A stretch of DNA of 64,000 nt, taken from Opitutia bacterium ISCC 52. Lineage in GTDB: Bacteria > Verrucomicrobiota > Verrucomicrobiia > Opitutales > UBA2995. Below are positions 15,254 through 24,967 of the stretch, in pieces. The stretch's first letter is position 1, and each line of letters starts with the position of its first letter. Below the pieces are notes generated by a model. That model saw only the letters and a list, made by a program, of their open reading frames with translations. It had not been told where the DNA came from and ran no database searches. The DNA is taken from contig CP076040.1 in the NCBI GenBank assembly GCA_014529675.2, positions 4,553,501 through 4,617,500 of the forward strand. Direction: 5' to 3'. Both the position numbers and the translations under genes were made by a program.

Positions 15254-17818
15254 CTACAAGCTATCCAGGTCGCCAATGATATCTCTAGGCTTGGATCCGT
15301 TGTCGGGGCCAACAATGCCGCGAGCCTCCATGAGATCCATGATACGGGCTGCTCGATTGTAGCCAATCTTGAGTCGACGTTGTAGCATCGAAGTCGAAGC
15401 TCGCCCGGTAGTTCTCAATACATTGATCGCCTCTGGAAAGAGATCGTCCTCTTCGTCTTGAAGTTCGCCTACATCCTCGTCATCCGCCTCCAGATGCTGC
15501 TGTACTTCTTCTACGAAACTGGGTTCCCCATTCTGTTTTAGGAAGTCCACGATATTATTGATTTCGTCATCCGAAACAAAGCAACCTTGGGAACGAATGA
15601 GTTTACCCGATCCATCAGGCAAATTGAAAAGCATGTCTCCTCGACCGATCAGCTGATCGGCGCCGTTGGCATCAAGAATGGTGCGGCTGTCTACCTTCGA
15701 ACTCACTCGGAATGCAATTCGACAAGGTAAATTGGCCTTAATCAGTCCTGTGATTACATTCACAGAGGGTCGCTGAGTAGCGATGATCAAGTGGATACCT
15801 GCAGCTCGTGCTAACTGAGCCAGGCGAACGATGCCTGCTTCGACATCCTGCGCAGCTACCATCATCAAGTCAGCTAGCTCATCGATAATACATACGATGT
15901 ATGGATATTTATCAGGTATATCGATCTCAGCGTCTCTAGGAACTTCGATTTCCGGAGCTTCTGCCTCTGGGATGTTGTCCAGACCGAGAATGTCGTCGGT
16001 TGCCATATCATCCATGGCATCCTGGGCATTGCGATCAGCTTCTTCCTGTCGCTTCTTTTTCTGTTTATCGTTAAAGCCATTAATATTGCGAACGCCCATT
16101 TTGGCGAACACCTGGTAGCGGCGTTCCATTTCGCTGATGAGCCACTTAAGAGCTCCCGGAACCTTCTTAGGTTCGGTTACAACGGGAATCAGCATGTGGG
16201 GCAGGTCGTTGTAAACCTGCATTTCCACGATCTTCGGATCGACCATGATAAAACGCACGTCCTCCGGACTGGAGTGGTAGAGCAAAGATGCAATGATCGT
16301 ATTGATACAAACGGTTTTACCTGCGCCGGTCGCACCCGCGACTAAGAGGTGAGGCATTTTGGTAAGGTCGGCTATGAGTGGGCGACCACTAACCTCCTTA
16401 CCCAATGCAATAGGAATCTCTGCCTTTGAATTGGCCCAATCTTCCGACTCAATTATATCACGAAGGTAAACAGACTCACTGATTTTGTTGGGCACTTCGA
16501 TACCCACCGTTCCTTTTCCTGGAACCGGTGCCTGTATCCGAACAGCCATGGCTTTGAGGCCAAGTGCTATGTCGTTTTCCAAACTCAGGATCTTACCAAC
16601 CTTTACGCCAGGTGCCGGTAATACTTCATAGCGTGTAATAACCGGACCCGTGTGAACTTCGCCCATCTTGACCTTTACATTGAAGCTGGCCAAAGTCTGT
16701 ACCAAAGCGGTGGCTGTTTCCTGGTGTTCTGACTCATCCAAAGAATCATCCTTTTGGGGTGGTTCCTGCAATAGCCCTAGATTTGGGAAAATGTAGCTTC
16801 CTCGTTTCTTTGGAATTTGTTTCTTCGAGGCCTTACGGGTCGCCTTGCTCGCAACAATCTTAAATTCTGCTTCGGGTTCATCCTTTTTGGAGAATCCTTC
16901 TATGGGTGACTTGAGACCCACACTGGGCTTTTGCTCTACCGGCGTATGTTTATTGGTGACGAGAGGAACTATTTCATCTTCAACGTCGTCGAGTTCGATA
17001 GGCTCGAGCTGCGTTTCCTCTTCTTCATCCTCACGAAGGCTGATTTTGCCTTTTGGCTTTTTGGAACCTGCGTCGGGTTGCCCCAAATCCTTTAGCTCCT
17101 TCGCTTCAAGTTCGGCTGCCTTCTTGCGCTCTTTCTCTTCTTTCCGTTTTTTACGTCTCTCTGCACGAGCTAACTTACTTTCCGCCCACCAGGTTTGGGC
17201 TCGCTCCATCATGTTGGAGAGATCGGAGGTAAGTAGAACCATCAGGCTTACCACCACCATTGCCCCTATCACGATGGAAGTTCCAAGGGGCCCAAGCGCT
17301 GTGCGAAGGAAATTGGTGTAAAGGGTGGTTCCGACGACTCCGCCAAGACCCTCTGCGTAGCTCCAATCGTTATGAATCTGCTCAGTGCGTTGTTCGAAGA
17401 AAACTTCTTGGATCATCGAGCCGAGCACCGAAATCGAGAAAATATAGGCCGCCATAGCAACGACCTGTGGCCATTTGAACAAGTGAGACCGCTTAAAGAA
17501 GCAAATGTAGCTGATCCAGAACCAGCAAAGCGTCACGATCCACGCGGAAAAGCCAAAAATGACCAGTGTCCAGAATGCGATTTTTTCTCCAACAACCCCA
17601 ACAGCAAATTCCTGCCCACCATCCACTACGGAATTGGTGGGAACGAAATCGACCCGCTTGTATGAGCTGTGGTCCAAATCGAATGCAAACAGCGAAATTA
17701 AAAACAAAATCCCGATAACCAGGAAGATGAAGCCGATGACCGGACGTGATTTACCGGTATAGGAACCAAGCGTCTTCTTTTGAGTCGCTTTAGTAGCCTT
17801 TTTCTTGGTGTTCGCCAT
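15254..17818 (-). CDS. ftsK: DNA translocase FtsK/SpoIIIE
   Basis: An 854-residue chromosome translocase that pumps DNA through the division septum. The N-terminal ~200 residues hold about four to five membrane helices. A Lys/Glu-rich linker (~210-370) follows, then the alpha/beta motor with Walker A GATGAGKT (about residue 500), Walker B YIVCIIDELADLM, and the ATQRPSVNVITGLIKANLP motif. The C-terminal gamma domain (~790-854) is a winged helix that reads polar DNA motifs. An acidic stretch of roughly 50 residues (QKKKRQEEADR...EIEVPRDAEI) sits between Walker A and B. The gene is first in its transcript, with the RodZ-like gene downstream. Confidence 0.95.
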   Translation of the reverse strand: MANTKKKATKATQKKTLGSYTGKSRPVIGFIFLVIGILFLISLFAFDLDHSSYKRVDFVPTNSVVDGGQEFAVGVVGEKIAFWTLVIFGFSAWIVTLCWFWISYICFFKRSHLFKWPQVVAMAAYIFSISVLGSMIQEVFFEQRTEQIHNDWSYAEGLGGVVGTTLYTNFLRTALGPLGTSIVIGAMVVVSLMVLLTSDLSNMMERAQTWWAESKLARAERRKKRKEEKERKKAAELEAKELKDLGQPDAGSKKPKGKISLREDEEEETQLEPIELDDVEDEIVPLVTNKHTPVEQKPSVGLKSPIEGFSKKDEPEAEFKIVASKATRKASKKQIPKKRGSYIFPNLGLLQEPPQKDDSLDESEHQETATALVQTLASFNVKVKMGEVHTGPVITRYEVLPAPGVKVGKILSLENDIALGLKAMAVRIQAPVPGKGTVGIEVPNKISESVYLRDIIESEDWANSKAEIPIALGKEVSGRPLIADLTKMPHLLVAGATGAGKTVCINTIIASLLYHSSPEDVRFIMVDPKIVEMQVYNDLPHMLIPVVTEPKKVPGALKWLISEMERRYQVFAKMGVRNINGFNDKQKKKRQEEADRNAQDAMDDMATDDILGLDNIPEAEAPEIEVPRDAEIDIPDKYPYIVCIIDELADLMMVAAQDVEAGIVRLAQLARAAGIHLIIATQRPSVNVITGLIKANLPCRIAFRVSSKVDSRTILDANGADQLIGRGDMLFNLPDGSGKLIRSQGCFVSDDEINNIVDFLKQNGEPSFVEEVQQHLEADDEDVGELQDEEDDLFPEAINVLRTTGRASTSMLQRRLKIGYNRAARIMDLMEARGIVGPDNGSKPRDIIGDLDSL

Positions 17819-18015
17819 AGTATTTAAATGCAGCCTAGGGGTGGCAGGTGGAGTGACAACGACATGAATCTACTTTGACGCTTGATTAACAAAAAAATCA
17901 AGCCCGCTAAGTCGTTGCAAAGCAACGATAAGAGAGCAGTCGCGGGATCCCGAAAGTCGGTTGTGGTCAGTCACCGGAAAGAATTGGATGAGTTGATGGA
18001 TGAAAGATAATAAAT

Positions 18016-18045
18016 AGGGGCCAAATAAAATTGTTTTTGGCTCCT
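18016..18045. repeat. Ten-pair hairpin between ftsK and manA
   Basis: The 292-base divergent gap between the ftsK and manA starts contains a perfect ten-pair inverted repeat (18016-18025 with 18036-18045, one G-U pair) with a ten-base loop. It is followed on the plus strand by A residues rather than U, so it is not a plus-strand terminator. It lies ~65 bases upstream of manA and could be an operator or a 5' leader hairpin. A smaller palindrome CGTTGCAAAGCAACG lies near 17911-17926. Nothing else is recognisable in the gap. Confidence 0.4.
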
Positions 18046-18110
18046 AAAAAAATGTCATCATAGTATCTTTCCAGTGAATGAAAAGTTTCTATTCTTGTAC
18101 TTTTTAACCC

Positions 18111-19064
18111 ATGTCTTCTCCAATTTACTTTAAACCCCTGTATATGGAACGCGTCTGGGGAGGCCGAGGCCTCGAGGACAAGCTAGGACGATCTCTGCCG
18201 TCAGACAAAGTCATTGGCGAGAGTTGGGAGATAGTCGATCGCCCTGAAGCGCAGTCTGTAGTGGCTACCGGTGCATTTGAAGGACAGACTATTCGTGAGT
18301 TGTTGGAATCATCTTCTGGCACCGTAATGGGCCCCACTTATGATTCTTCCAAACCCTTCCCCATCCTTGTGAAGTGGTTGGATTGTCAGGAGAAACTTAG
18401 CTTGCAAGTGCACCCACCGTATAAGGTTGCTGAAAAACTGGGAGGCGAACCTAAAACGGAAAATTGGTATATTACGGATGTGGATGAAGGTGCCGAGCTT
18501 ATGGTTGGCCTCAAAGATGGGGTGACTTGCGAAGCTTTTGAAGAGGCTCTCAAAAACAATGCGCTTGAACCCCTGGTTAACAAGGCGACCGTTTCACCCG
18601 GTGACTCTATTTTTGTTTGGAGCGGACGCATTCATGCGATTGGTGGAGGAAACTTCATTTTGGAAATCCAACAAAACTCAGACACCACGTATAGAGTGTA
18701 TGATTGGGGTCGAGTAGGATTGGATGGAAAACCTAGAGATCTGCATATCGATGAATCGATGGAATCGATAGCTTTCGATGACTACGAGCCGGAGCCGATG
18801 AGGGATACGCAGCCCGGAGATACCATCGCAGACTGTAACGAGTTTCGTATTCGGAAGGAAAAGGTGGGCGTCGATAAAACGCTGAGTTTCCCCGAAACCA
18901 GCCAACCAGTACTCCTCAATGTTGTTTCCGGAGAAATTGATATCCAGGGCCAAGATCGCACCCGATTTAAAAAAGGAGACACGGTATTATTACCTTACAC
19001 CGGAGATTTTGTGGTGAGCGGAGTTGGCGATGCAGATTTGTTGATCACGGATCACTTTGCGTGA
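18111..19064 (+). CDS. manA: Mannose-6-phosphate isomerase, class I
   Basis: A 317-residue zinc enzyme interconverting mannose-6-phosphate and fructose-6-phosphate, feeding GDP-mannose and polysaccharide synthesis. The cupin metal ligands are visible: QVHP (Gln/His) around residue 100, Glu in KTENWY, and His in SGRIHAIGGG around 178. The start MSSPIYFKPLYMERVWGG matches the short, Bacillus ManA-type subfamily (~315 residues) rather than the ~390-residue E. coli type. It stands alone on the plus strand, divergent from ftsK, with a weak terminator-like hairpin after the stop. Confidence 0.92.
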   Translation: MSSPIYFKPLYMERVWGGRGLEDKLGRSLPSDKVIGESWEIVDRPEAQSVVATGAFEGQTIRELLESSSGTVMGPTYDSSKPFPILVKWLDCQEKLSLQVHPPYKVAEKLGGEPKTENWYITDVDEGAELMVGLKDGVTCEAFEEALKNNALEPLVNKATVSPGDSIFVWSGRIHAIGGGNFILEIQQNSDTTYRVYDWGRVGLDGKPRDLHIDESMESIAFDDYEPEPMRDTQPGDTIADCNEFRIRKEKVGVDKTLSFPETSQPVLLNVVSGEIDIQGQDRTRFKKGDTVLLPYTGDFVVSGVGDADLLITDHFA

Positions 19065-19073
19065 TTTCCAGTC

Positions 19074-19090
19074 GCAGGTGGCCTGCTTTT
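19074..19090 (+). terminator. Weak hairpin terminator after manA
   Basis: GCAGG (19074-19078), a three-base loop and CCTGC (19082-19086) are followed by TTTT. The stem is short, so it is a modest terminator between manA and grpE. Confidence 0.4.
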
Positions 19091-19171
19091 CCTGAAAATT
19101 GGGTCTGAAATAAGACCGTTAGTATTGCTTGAACTTGTTGGAAGAACCGCTTTCCTTAGCTGGTTCCAATC

Positions 19172-19837
19172 ATGAAAGCAGAGGAAAAAAATCAAACATC
19201 TGAAAACGAAATTGAAGAGCCGGTAGTTGAAGAAGCCCAAGAGGCGACTGAAAATACAGCTGAAGCCGAAGCTCCTCAAAAGGATGTAGCCGAAGCAACC
19301 GAGGAAGAGGCTTCAACTGACGAAGTGGCGACTGATGAGGAGAAGGAGCTCACCGTCGACGAGCTTCTTCAGCAAAGCCATAAAGAAAAAGAGGACCTTT
19401 ATCAAAAGGTACTCCGGGCAGCCGCTGACTTTGAGAATTTTCGTAAACGTAGTCTCCGGGAAAAAGAGGAGCTTCGTAAGTATGCAGTATCTGGATTAAT
19501 CGAAGATCTGCTACCTGCATTGGATAATTTAGAACTTGGACTGGCAGCAGCCGACAATCATCCGGAAGCGAAGGCGGTATCCGATGGATTTCGAATGGTA
19601 GCCCAGCAGATCACTAGCATTCTCCAAAACAATGGAGTGGAGTGCGTTAATCCTGAAGGTGAAGATTTTGATCCAAACTTTCACGAGAGCGTGGGTTTTC
19701 AGCCCAGCGACGAAGTTGAGGATCAAAAGGTAATTCAAGTGCTTCGCAAAGGGTATAGCTTGAATGGTCGTATTCTTCGCGCTGCGAATGTGATTGTTTC
19801 CAGTGGTCCCGCTAGTGAAGAAGAAGGAGAAAGCTAA
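19172..19837 (+). CDS. grpE: GrpE, nucleotide exchange factor
   Basis: A 221-residue co-chaperone that drives ADP release from DnaK. The first ~65 residues are a Glu-rich, disordered tail, longer than in E. coli GrpE (197 residues). A long coiled coil follows (~65-130, with [20 protein letters not shown]), then the C-terminal beta domain with [21 protein letters not shown], the GrpE signature region. Two bases separate it from dnaJ, so they form an operon; dnaK is not in the window. No CIRCE-type operator (TTAGCACTC-N9-GAGTGCTAA) is visible upstream. Confidence 0.95.
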   Translation: MKAEEKNQTSENEIEEPVVEEAQEATENTAEAEAPQKDVAEATEEEASTDEVATDEEKELTVDELLQQSHKEKEDLYQKVLRAAADFENFRKRSLREKEELRKYAVSGLIEDLLPALDNLELGLAAADNHPEAKAVSDGFRMVAQQITSILQNNGVECVNPEGEDFDPNFHESVGFQPSDEVEDQKVIQVLRKGYSLNGRILRAANVIVSSGPASEEEGES

Positions 19838-19839
19838 TT

Positions 19840-20997
19840 ATGGCGGATGATTATTATGAGCTATTGGGTGTAAGCAGAGAAGTTTCAGGCGATGAGCTGA
19901 AAAAAGCCTATCGGAAACAAGCGCTTAAGTACCACCCAGACCGCAATCCGGATGATAAGGAAGCGGAAGAGCAATTTAAGAAAGTATCGCATGCTTACGA
20001 AGTTCTCAAAGATTCGGAAAAGCGAGCGGCGTATGACCGTTATGGACCTCAAGCCTTCCAAGGAGGTGGAATGGGAGCCGGTGGCGGAGGTGGGTTTCAT
20101 GACCCCTTTGATATGTTTCGCGACGTCTTCGAAGGTCAAGGCGGCAGCGGCGGTGGATTTGGTGGTATTTTCGATGAGCTATTTGGCGGCGGTCGGAGCA
20201 GCGGCCCCGGTGGAGCCCGTGCGGGAGCGAACCTCCAGTACGACTTGCAAATCAGCCTGGAAGAAGCCGCTAAAGGCGTTGAAAAGGAAATTACTTTTCG
20301 CCGCGCGGTTGGTTGCGAACAGTGTAACGGTAGTGGTGCCGAACCTGGTACCAGTAAGAAAACCTGTAATACCTGTGGTGGTGCTGGTCAAGTAACCTCA
20401 TCCCGTGGGTTTTTCCGAGTAAAGCAGGCCTGCCCAACCTGTCACGGAACGGGGTCAATTATTGAGAAACCTTGCTCTCAGTGTTCAGGGGAAGGCCGCG
20501 TAATGAAAACCAGCACTTCTCAGGTTAAAGTACCTGCCGGAGTCGACACGGGTTCTCGTTTACGTCTTTCCGGAATGGGAGAAGCAGGTACCGGTGGTGG
20601 ACCAACCGGAGACTTGATTATAGTTATCCATGTCAAGGATCACGATATCTTCGATCGCGATGGAGATGACCTTTATTGCCAAATCCCCATCAAGTTTACT
20701 TTGGCTTCATTGGGTGGCGCTATCGATGTGCCTACTTTAAGCGGAAGGGCCTCACTCAAAATCCCTGCAGGGACTCAATCGGGAACGACGTTCCGTATGC
20801 GGAAAAAAGGAATGACTTCGTTGCGTGGTTATGGAAATGGCGATCAGTACATCACGGTGCACGTGGAAGTTCCCAAATCACTGACAGGAAAACAGAAGTC
20901 GCTTTTGGAAGAGTTTGCCAAAGAATCGGGGGACGACCAGAATCCAGTTGGAAAGTCGTTTTTTGATAAAGCAAAACGTTTCTTCGACGACAAGTAG
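19840..20997 (+). CDS. dnaJ: DnaJ, Hsp40 chaperone
   Basis: A 385-residue type I J-protein that delivers substrates to DnaK and stimulates its ATPase. The J domain (1-70) contains the essential HPD ([10 protein letters not shown]). A Gly/Phe-rich region spans ~75-130. Four zinc-binding repeats lie at ~155-215: [24 protein letters not shown] and CSQCSGEG, all intact. Two C-terminal beta domains follow. It is in an operon with grpE just upstream; prmA follows 31 bases later. Confidence 0.97.
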   Translation: MADDYYELLGVSREVSGDELKKAYRKQALKYHPDRNPDDKEAEEQFKKVSHAYEVLKDSEKRAAYDRYGPQAFQGGGMGAGGGGGFHDPFDMFRDVFEGQGGSGGGFGGIFDELFGGGRSSGPGGARAGANLQYDLQISLEEAAKGVEKEITFRRAVGCEQCNGSGAEPGTSKKTCNTCGGAGQVTSSRGFFRVKQACPTCHGTGSIIEKPCSQCSGEGRVMKTSTSQVKVPAGVDTGSRLRLSGMGEAGTGGGPTGDLIIVIHVKDHDIFDRDGDDLYCQIPIKFTLASLGGAIDVPTLSGRASLKIPAGTQSGTTFRMRKKGMTSLRGYGNGDQYITVHVEVPKSLTGKQKSLLEEFAKESGDDQNPVGKSFFDKAKRFFDDK

Positions 20998-21028
20998 TTA
21001 GAAGTATCGGAGTTTCTCACCACGAGCC

Positions 21029-21931
21029 ATGCCGCTGTTTCAAGTGACCATTCCCATCACCGGTGAGCAGGTTGAATCACTGGAGGAATTGCTTTTCGAA
21101 GTAGATGACGGGCATTGGAATATCTTCCTTGATCAGGACACACAGATAGGCACAGCTTCTGGAGTATACGAGAGTGAGAAAGATGCACGGACTACTTGGC
21201 AGGTCATTGCGCCCTTTTTTGAAGAAGTGTTAGGTTCACTTGAGCCTCGTTTCGAAGAGCTGCCTGATAAAGATTGGAAGGACAGTTACAAAGACCACTT
21301 TAAGCCATGGAGTTTCGAGGGGTTGCATTGGGTACCTGTATGGGAACGGGAAAACTATGAGGTCCCGCCGGGCGATGCGGTGGTCTTCTTAGATCCGGGA
21401 ATGGCCTTCGGGACTGGCAACCATGAGACCACCCGTTTGTGCATAGAGGCTCTCATTGATTTTCTTAAACAACCAGGACTCGAGAAAACTCCTCTGGAAG
21501 AATTGACCTGTTGTGATGCGGGTTGTGGTTCCGGAATCCTAGCTATCTCGGCTAAAAAGCTAGGCCTGGGGTCTGTATTCGGTTTCGATAACGATCCGGA
21601 TGCTGTCCGTATCAGCCATGAGAATACAGAGCTGAATCAATTGGTCGGTGAGATTGATTTTATCAAAGGAGATATAGACAGCGGCTTTCAAAACCAATCC
21701 CATGACCTTGTGTTTGCCAACATCCTTGGAGTGGTGCTTATGGAATTTCCCGAACAGCTACTGAATTCAGTAAAGCCTGGTGGCAGGCTCATTCTAAGTG
21801 GGATTTTGAAAGTCGAATTGCAACAAGTTGAATATGTTTTCCGCAAGCAAATGGAGGAGATGGGCCAAACGGGCAGTATTCACCTGCATGAGCTAGGCGA
21901 ATGGTCGGACGTTGTTATCGACCTGATATGA
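21029..21931 (+). CDS. prmA: Ribosomal protein L11 methyltransferase
   Basis: A 300-residue SAM-dependent methyltransferase. The family-specific FGTGNHETTRLCIEAL motif (about residues 130-145) and the SAM-binding DAGCGSGILAISAKKLG (about 168-185) are present, with the catalytic-site NILGVVLMEFP (replacing the usual NILA..L). The N-terminal ~95 residues are the L11-recognition domain. PrmA commonly sits behind dnaJ, as here. The gene runs into the convergent amaP-like gene, one base apart. Confidence 0.93.
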   Translation: MPLFQVTIPITGEQVESLEELLFEVDDGHWNIFLDQDTQIGTASGVYESEKDARTTWQVIAPFFEEVLGSLEPRFEELPDKDWKDSYKDHFKPWSFEGLHWVPVWERENYEVPPGDAVVFLDPGMAFGTGNHETTRLCIEALIDFLKQPGLEKTPLEELTCCDAGCGSGILAISAKKLGLGSVFGFDNDPDAVRISHENTELNQLVGEIDFIKGDIDSGFQNQSHDLVFANILGVVLMEFPEQLLNSVKPGGRLILSGILKVELQQVEYVFRKQMEEMGQTGSIHLHELGEWSDVVIDLI

Positions 21932-21932
21932 A

Positions 21933-22364
21933 CTAGGCCTTGGGCCTTGGTTCAGCAAGAAAGCCTTCCACGATTACATTTACCTCACCCAGGTTTTCGA
22001 TTCCCAGGTCGTGTCGAATGGCATGCGTGATTTGTCGCTGAAGCTCATTCGAAATGTCCTGTAGTCGTGTTTTAACGCGAAGTTTCAATCGTACCTTGAT
22101 GTGAATCTGGCCCTTAATCTTGCGAATATCACTACGCGCTTTTCCAACTTCCACGAACTGCTCGCAGGTACGTTGAACAATTTCCTGAATGGCATTGCGA
22201 GAAATCTCTACTTTCCCGTCCTGATTGTTGAAAACCAGAAGATTCTTCTCTCCCAATTTTAGAAATAGAACCACCAAAACCACGAAAATGACGGCTAGGG
22301 GAATGAGGACCATGAGGGTGAGCTGCAAGGGCTCAGTGCCAAATTTGTCTAGGGTGCTTTCCAT
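21933..22364 (-). CDS. AmaP-like membrane-anchored Asp23-domain protein
   Basis: A 143-residue protein with one N-terminal membrane helix (~15-38) and a small alpha/beta domain resembling the Asp23/Gls24 fold. The pattern VEISRNAIQEIVQRTCEQFVEV is followed by a strand-rich RLKLRVKTRLQDIS and a last strand LGEVNVIVEGFL. In Staphylococcus, AmaP anchors Asp23 to the membrane, and here an Asp23-like gene lies directly upstream. The two are separated by an intrinsic terminator, so their expression may be uncoupled. The assignment rests on fold pattern and context. Confidence 0.75.
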   Translation of the reverse strand: MESTLDKFGTEPLQLTLMVLIPLAVIFVVLVVLFLKLGEKNLLVFNNQDGKVEISRNAIQEIVQRTCEQFVEVGKARSDIRKIKGQIHIKVRLKLRVKTRLQDISNELQRQITHAIRHDLGIENLGEVNVIVEGFLAEPRPKA

Positions 22365-22418
22365 ATAAGTTGATAATTGAGAATGCGGCTAGCGTGGGTG
22401 TATCTGGTGGGGCTGTCG

Positions 22419-22448
22419 AAAAAAAACGCGGACCCGTAGGACCGCGTT
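22419..22448 (-). terminator. Intrinsic terminator after asp23
   Basis: On the minus strand AACGCGG (22448-22442) pairs with CCGCGTT (22431-22425), followed by a run of eight U (22426-22419). It lies 21 bases after the asp23 stop and 55 bases before the amaP-like start, so it probably ends most acc/asp23 transcripts. Confidence 0.85.
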
Positions 22449-22468
22449 TAGCAAAGTTATCAGTAAAT

Positions 22469-22903
22469 TTACTCTACTTCCTGTAGATTGGAGGTTCCAT
22501 CCTCATCTCTACCATCAGGTGATTTGACGCCATCGATAACGACATCAACACGCTCAACCAATTTACCAGTCATGTTTTCGACTCGGTCTTTTGCGGCAAT
22601 CTGCACGTCATAGGCACATTTTGCCAGTTCGACCCCGTAGTTGAGGATGAGGCGAATTTCGATGACGTAGTTGCTCTGCTCGCTCTCTGTAACACGCACT
22701 CCTTTTTCTTCCTTCTTGGAAAACATATCGGCGATGCCTTCAACAAAGCTGCCAGCTACGGCGTAAACGCCACCGTTTTCGAGTGCGGCCAAGCGAACGA
22801 TGCTCGCTACCACCGAGTGATTAATTTTGATGTCCCCTAAAGAGTTGGAGTCTTCCGTTGAAAGGGAGGGAATTTGTTGGGTATCCGATTTGTCGCTGTC
22901 CAT
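22469..22903 (-). CDS. Asp23/Gls24 family protein
   Basis: A 144-residue protein of the Asp23/Gls24 (DUF322) envelope stress family. The core begins INHSVVASIVRLAALENGGVYAV, followed by a variable loop, GVRVTE, then IRLILNYGVELAKCAYDVQIAAKDRVENMTG and a final VDVVIDGV strand, the usual layout. The start is two bases after the accC stop, so it belongs to the accB-accC transcript. Asp23 proteins attach to the membrane in Gram-positives; coupling to fatty acid synthesis here is an inference from position. Confidence 0.88.
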   Translation of the reverse strand: MDSDKSDTQQIPSLSTEDSNSLGDIKINHSVVASIVRLAALENGGVYAVAGSFVEGIADMFSKKEEKGVRVTESEQSNYVIEIRLILNYGVELAKCAYDVQIAAKDRVENMTGKLVERVDVVIDGVKSPDGRDEDGTSNLQEVE

Positions 22904-22905
22904 GA

Positions 22906-24291
22906 TTATTCGATGTTGTGATTAGACTGCAGTAAGGTATCCATGTTAGCGCGTTCTACAAATTCTTCGATAAACTTGGTCGTCGCTTTACCATTTCTAA
23001 ACACTGGATCCTGCATAATTGCTTTAGAAAACGGAATCGTCGTTTTGATCCCGCTAATAATAAATTCTCCCAAGGCCCGGTACATGCGGTCCATGGCGAT
23101 TTCCCGGTTTCTGCCATAGGTAATGAGCTTCCCGATCATGCTATCATAATAGGGAGGAATCGTGTATCCACCGTAGACATGCGAATCCACACGTACACCG
23201 TGTCCCCCGGGCGGATAATAAAGATCGATCGTTCCTGGGCAGGGTGCGAAGTTTCTCATTGGATCTTCCGCATTGATGCGGCACTCAATCGCATGGCGAT
23301 TGATAACGATCTCATCCTGAGTGAAGCGCAGTTTTTGCCCATCCGTGATGCGGATTTGCTCCTTGATCAAATCAGTATCCGTAATCTCTTCAGTTACCGG
23401 GTGTTCCACCTGTATCCGGGTATTCATCTCGATGAAGTAGAAATTTCCATCTTCATCGACTAGAAACTCAATCGTACCGGCATTGGTATATCCTACTGAC
23501 TTAGCCGCTTTGATGGCTGCATTCCCCATTTTCTCCCGCAATCCGTCTGTCAGGAAGGGTGAAGGTGCTTCTTCGATGAGTTTTTGGTGCCGGCGTTGAA
23601 CCGAGCAATCCCGTTCTCCAAGGTGAACCACATTGCCATGGTTGTCGGCAAGGATCTGGAACTCAATATGACGAGGATTGTTGATAAATTTTTCTAAGTA
23701 GACGTCGCCATCTCCAAAGGCTTTTTCGGCCTCTGCTTTGGCCATCTCAAATTCTTTGTGGAAGGCTGCGCTATTGTGGGCTACGCGCATTCCTTTTCCA
23801 CCGCCACCTGAAACCGCTTTGATAAGTACTGGGTATCCAATGGATTCGGCTACTTTGACTGCTTCTTCCGCTGTTGGGATGACTCCGTCACTTCCGGGGA
23901 CAGTTGGCACCCCTGCTTTCCGGGCCGTTTCGATTGCCAGGGCTTTGTCGCCCATATTGCGGATTATTTCCGAGCTTGGGCCGATAAATTTAATTTTGCA
24001 GCTTTCGCATTGTTCTACGAATTCAGCCTTCTCCGAAAGAAATCCATAGCCAGGATGGATAGCATCTACATCTGAAATCTCAGCTGCACTGATGATGCGA
24101 TCCGCTTTTAGATAGCTTTCACTGGGTGAAGCCGGTCCGATGCAGATAGCTTCGTCGGCCAATTGGACGTGCAATGACTGCTCGTCCGCCTCCGAATAAA
24201 CGGCTAGCGTCTTAATACCTAGCTCCCGACAGGCGCGAACGATGCGAAGAGCAATTTCGCCACGATTGGCGATGAGAATTTTACTGATCAT
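22906..24291 (-). CDS. accC: Acetyl-CoA carboxylase, biotin carboxylase
   Basis: A 461-residue ATP-grasp enzyme that carboxylates biotin on AccB, the first half of malonyl-CoA formation. Visible motifs: [13 protein letters not shown] at the N-terminus, [12 protein letters not shown], the ATP-binding [31 protein letters not shown], and the catalytic [16 protein letters not shown]. Length is slightly above E. coli AccC (449). It is 12 bases after accB and followed by asp23 after two bases. Confidence 0.97.
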   Translation of the reverse strand: MISKILIANRGEIALRIVRACRELGIKTLAVYSEADEQSLHVQLADEAICIGPASPSESYLKADRIISAAEISDVDAIHPGYGFLSEKAEFVEQCESCKIKFIGPSSEIIRNMGDKALAIETARKAGVPTVPGSDGVIPTAEEAVKVAESIGYPVLIKAVSGGGGKGMRVAHNSAAFHKEFEMAKAEAEKAFGDGDVYLEKFINNPRHIEFQILADNHGNVVHLGERDCSVQRRHQKLIEEAPSPFLTDGLREKMGNAAIKAAKSVGYTNAGTIEFLVDEDGNFYFIEMNTRIQVEHPVTEEITDTDLIKEQIRITDGQKLRFTQDEIVINRHAIECRINAEDPMRNFAPCPGTIDLYYPPGGHGVRVDSHVYGGYTIPPYYDSMIGKLITYGRNREIAMDRMYRALGEFIISGIKTTIPFSKAIMQDPVFRNGKATTKFIEEFVERANMDTLLQSNHNIE

Positions 24292-24303
24292 AGATGTAAT
24301 CCC

Positions 24304-24771
24304 TTAGGACTTAACCTTAAACAGTGGCTGGCCGTACTCCACGGCCTCTCCGTTTTCTACAAGGATTTCTTTGATCGATCCAGAGAGTTCAGCCGGGATT
24401 TCATTCATGACCTTCATGGCTTCGATGATACAAACCGTGGTGTCCTTGTTTACTGAATCTCCTATACTTACAAAGGCTGGGCTCTCCGGAGAAGAAGCTG
24501 AATAAAAGGTGCCAACCATCGGTGACTTGATAATAACGACACCCTTCTCCTCTACTTCGCCTGCTGCAGCCTCAGCTGCTGCAGCAGCTGCCGGTGGAGG
24601 TGTATAGGCAGGAACGGGCGCTGCATAAGCCGGCATGCCCGCTGCGCTGTTGCCCTGGTTTTCATCACTTCGACAGATTCGTAGCTTCAAGTCTTTTTCC
24701 TCAATCTCAAACTCAGTGAGCGAGGACTTTTTCATGATGTCGATGATCTGTTTTATTTGTTTTAAGTCCAA
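24304..24771 (-). CDS. accB: Acetyl-CoA carboxylase biotin carboxyl carrier
   Basis: A 155-residue carrier protein. The N-terminal region (1-35) and an Ala/Pro-rich linker (~45-75) are followed by the biotinyl domain with EAMKVMNEI, where Lys120 is the residue biotinylated by BirA, and the BCCP-specific thumb-like stretch [20 protein letters not shown]. It is the first gene of accB-accC-asp23. A birA homologue lies on the same strand at 33115-34110. The 196 bases upstream, down to the AsmA-like gene, show no convincing terminator. Confidence 0.96.
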   Translation of the reverse strand: MDLKQIKQIIDIMKKSSLTEFEIEEKDLKLRICRSDENQGNSAAGMPAYAAPVPAYTPPPAAAAAAEAAAGEVEEKGVVIIKSPMVGTFYSASSPESPAFVSIGDSVNKDTTVCIIEAMKVMNEIPAELSGSIKEILVENGEAVEYGQPLFKVKS

Positions 24772-24967
24772 ATTTTTGCGTGGTTTAGGTTGAATTACCC
24801 AGTCAGTGCTAGGTTCTTATCCTGGTCAGTAGGTTGGTTATTTATTAGCGAGAATAGGTATTCTGTATAAGTTATCAGCCAGCTTTAGTAGATTTGCTGC
24901 AAATATCCACAAAAATCAGGTATCAGATTTTTGGGCGTTTTTCAAAAATTTGGGTCCAGACTCAGTC

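Noticed and set aside
19065-19171. Heat-shock CIRCE operator upstream of grpE
   Set aside because: Searched for by eye; neither half of the motif is present.
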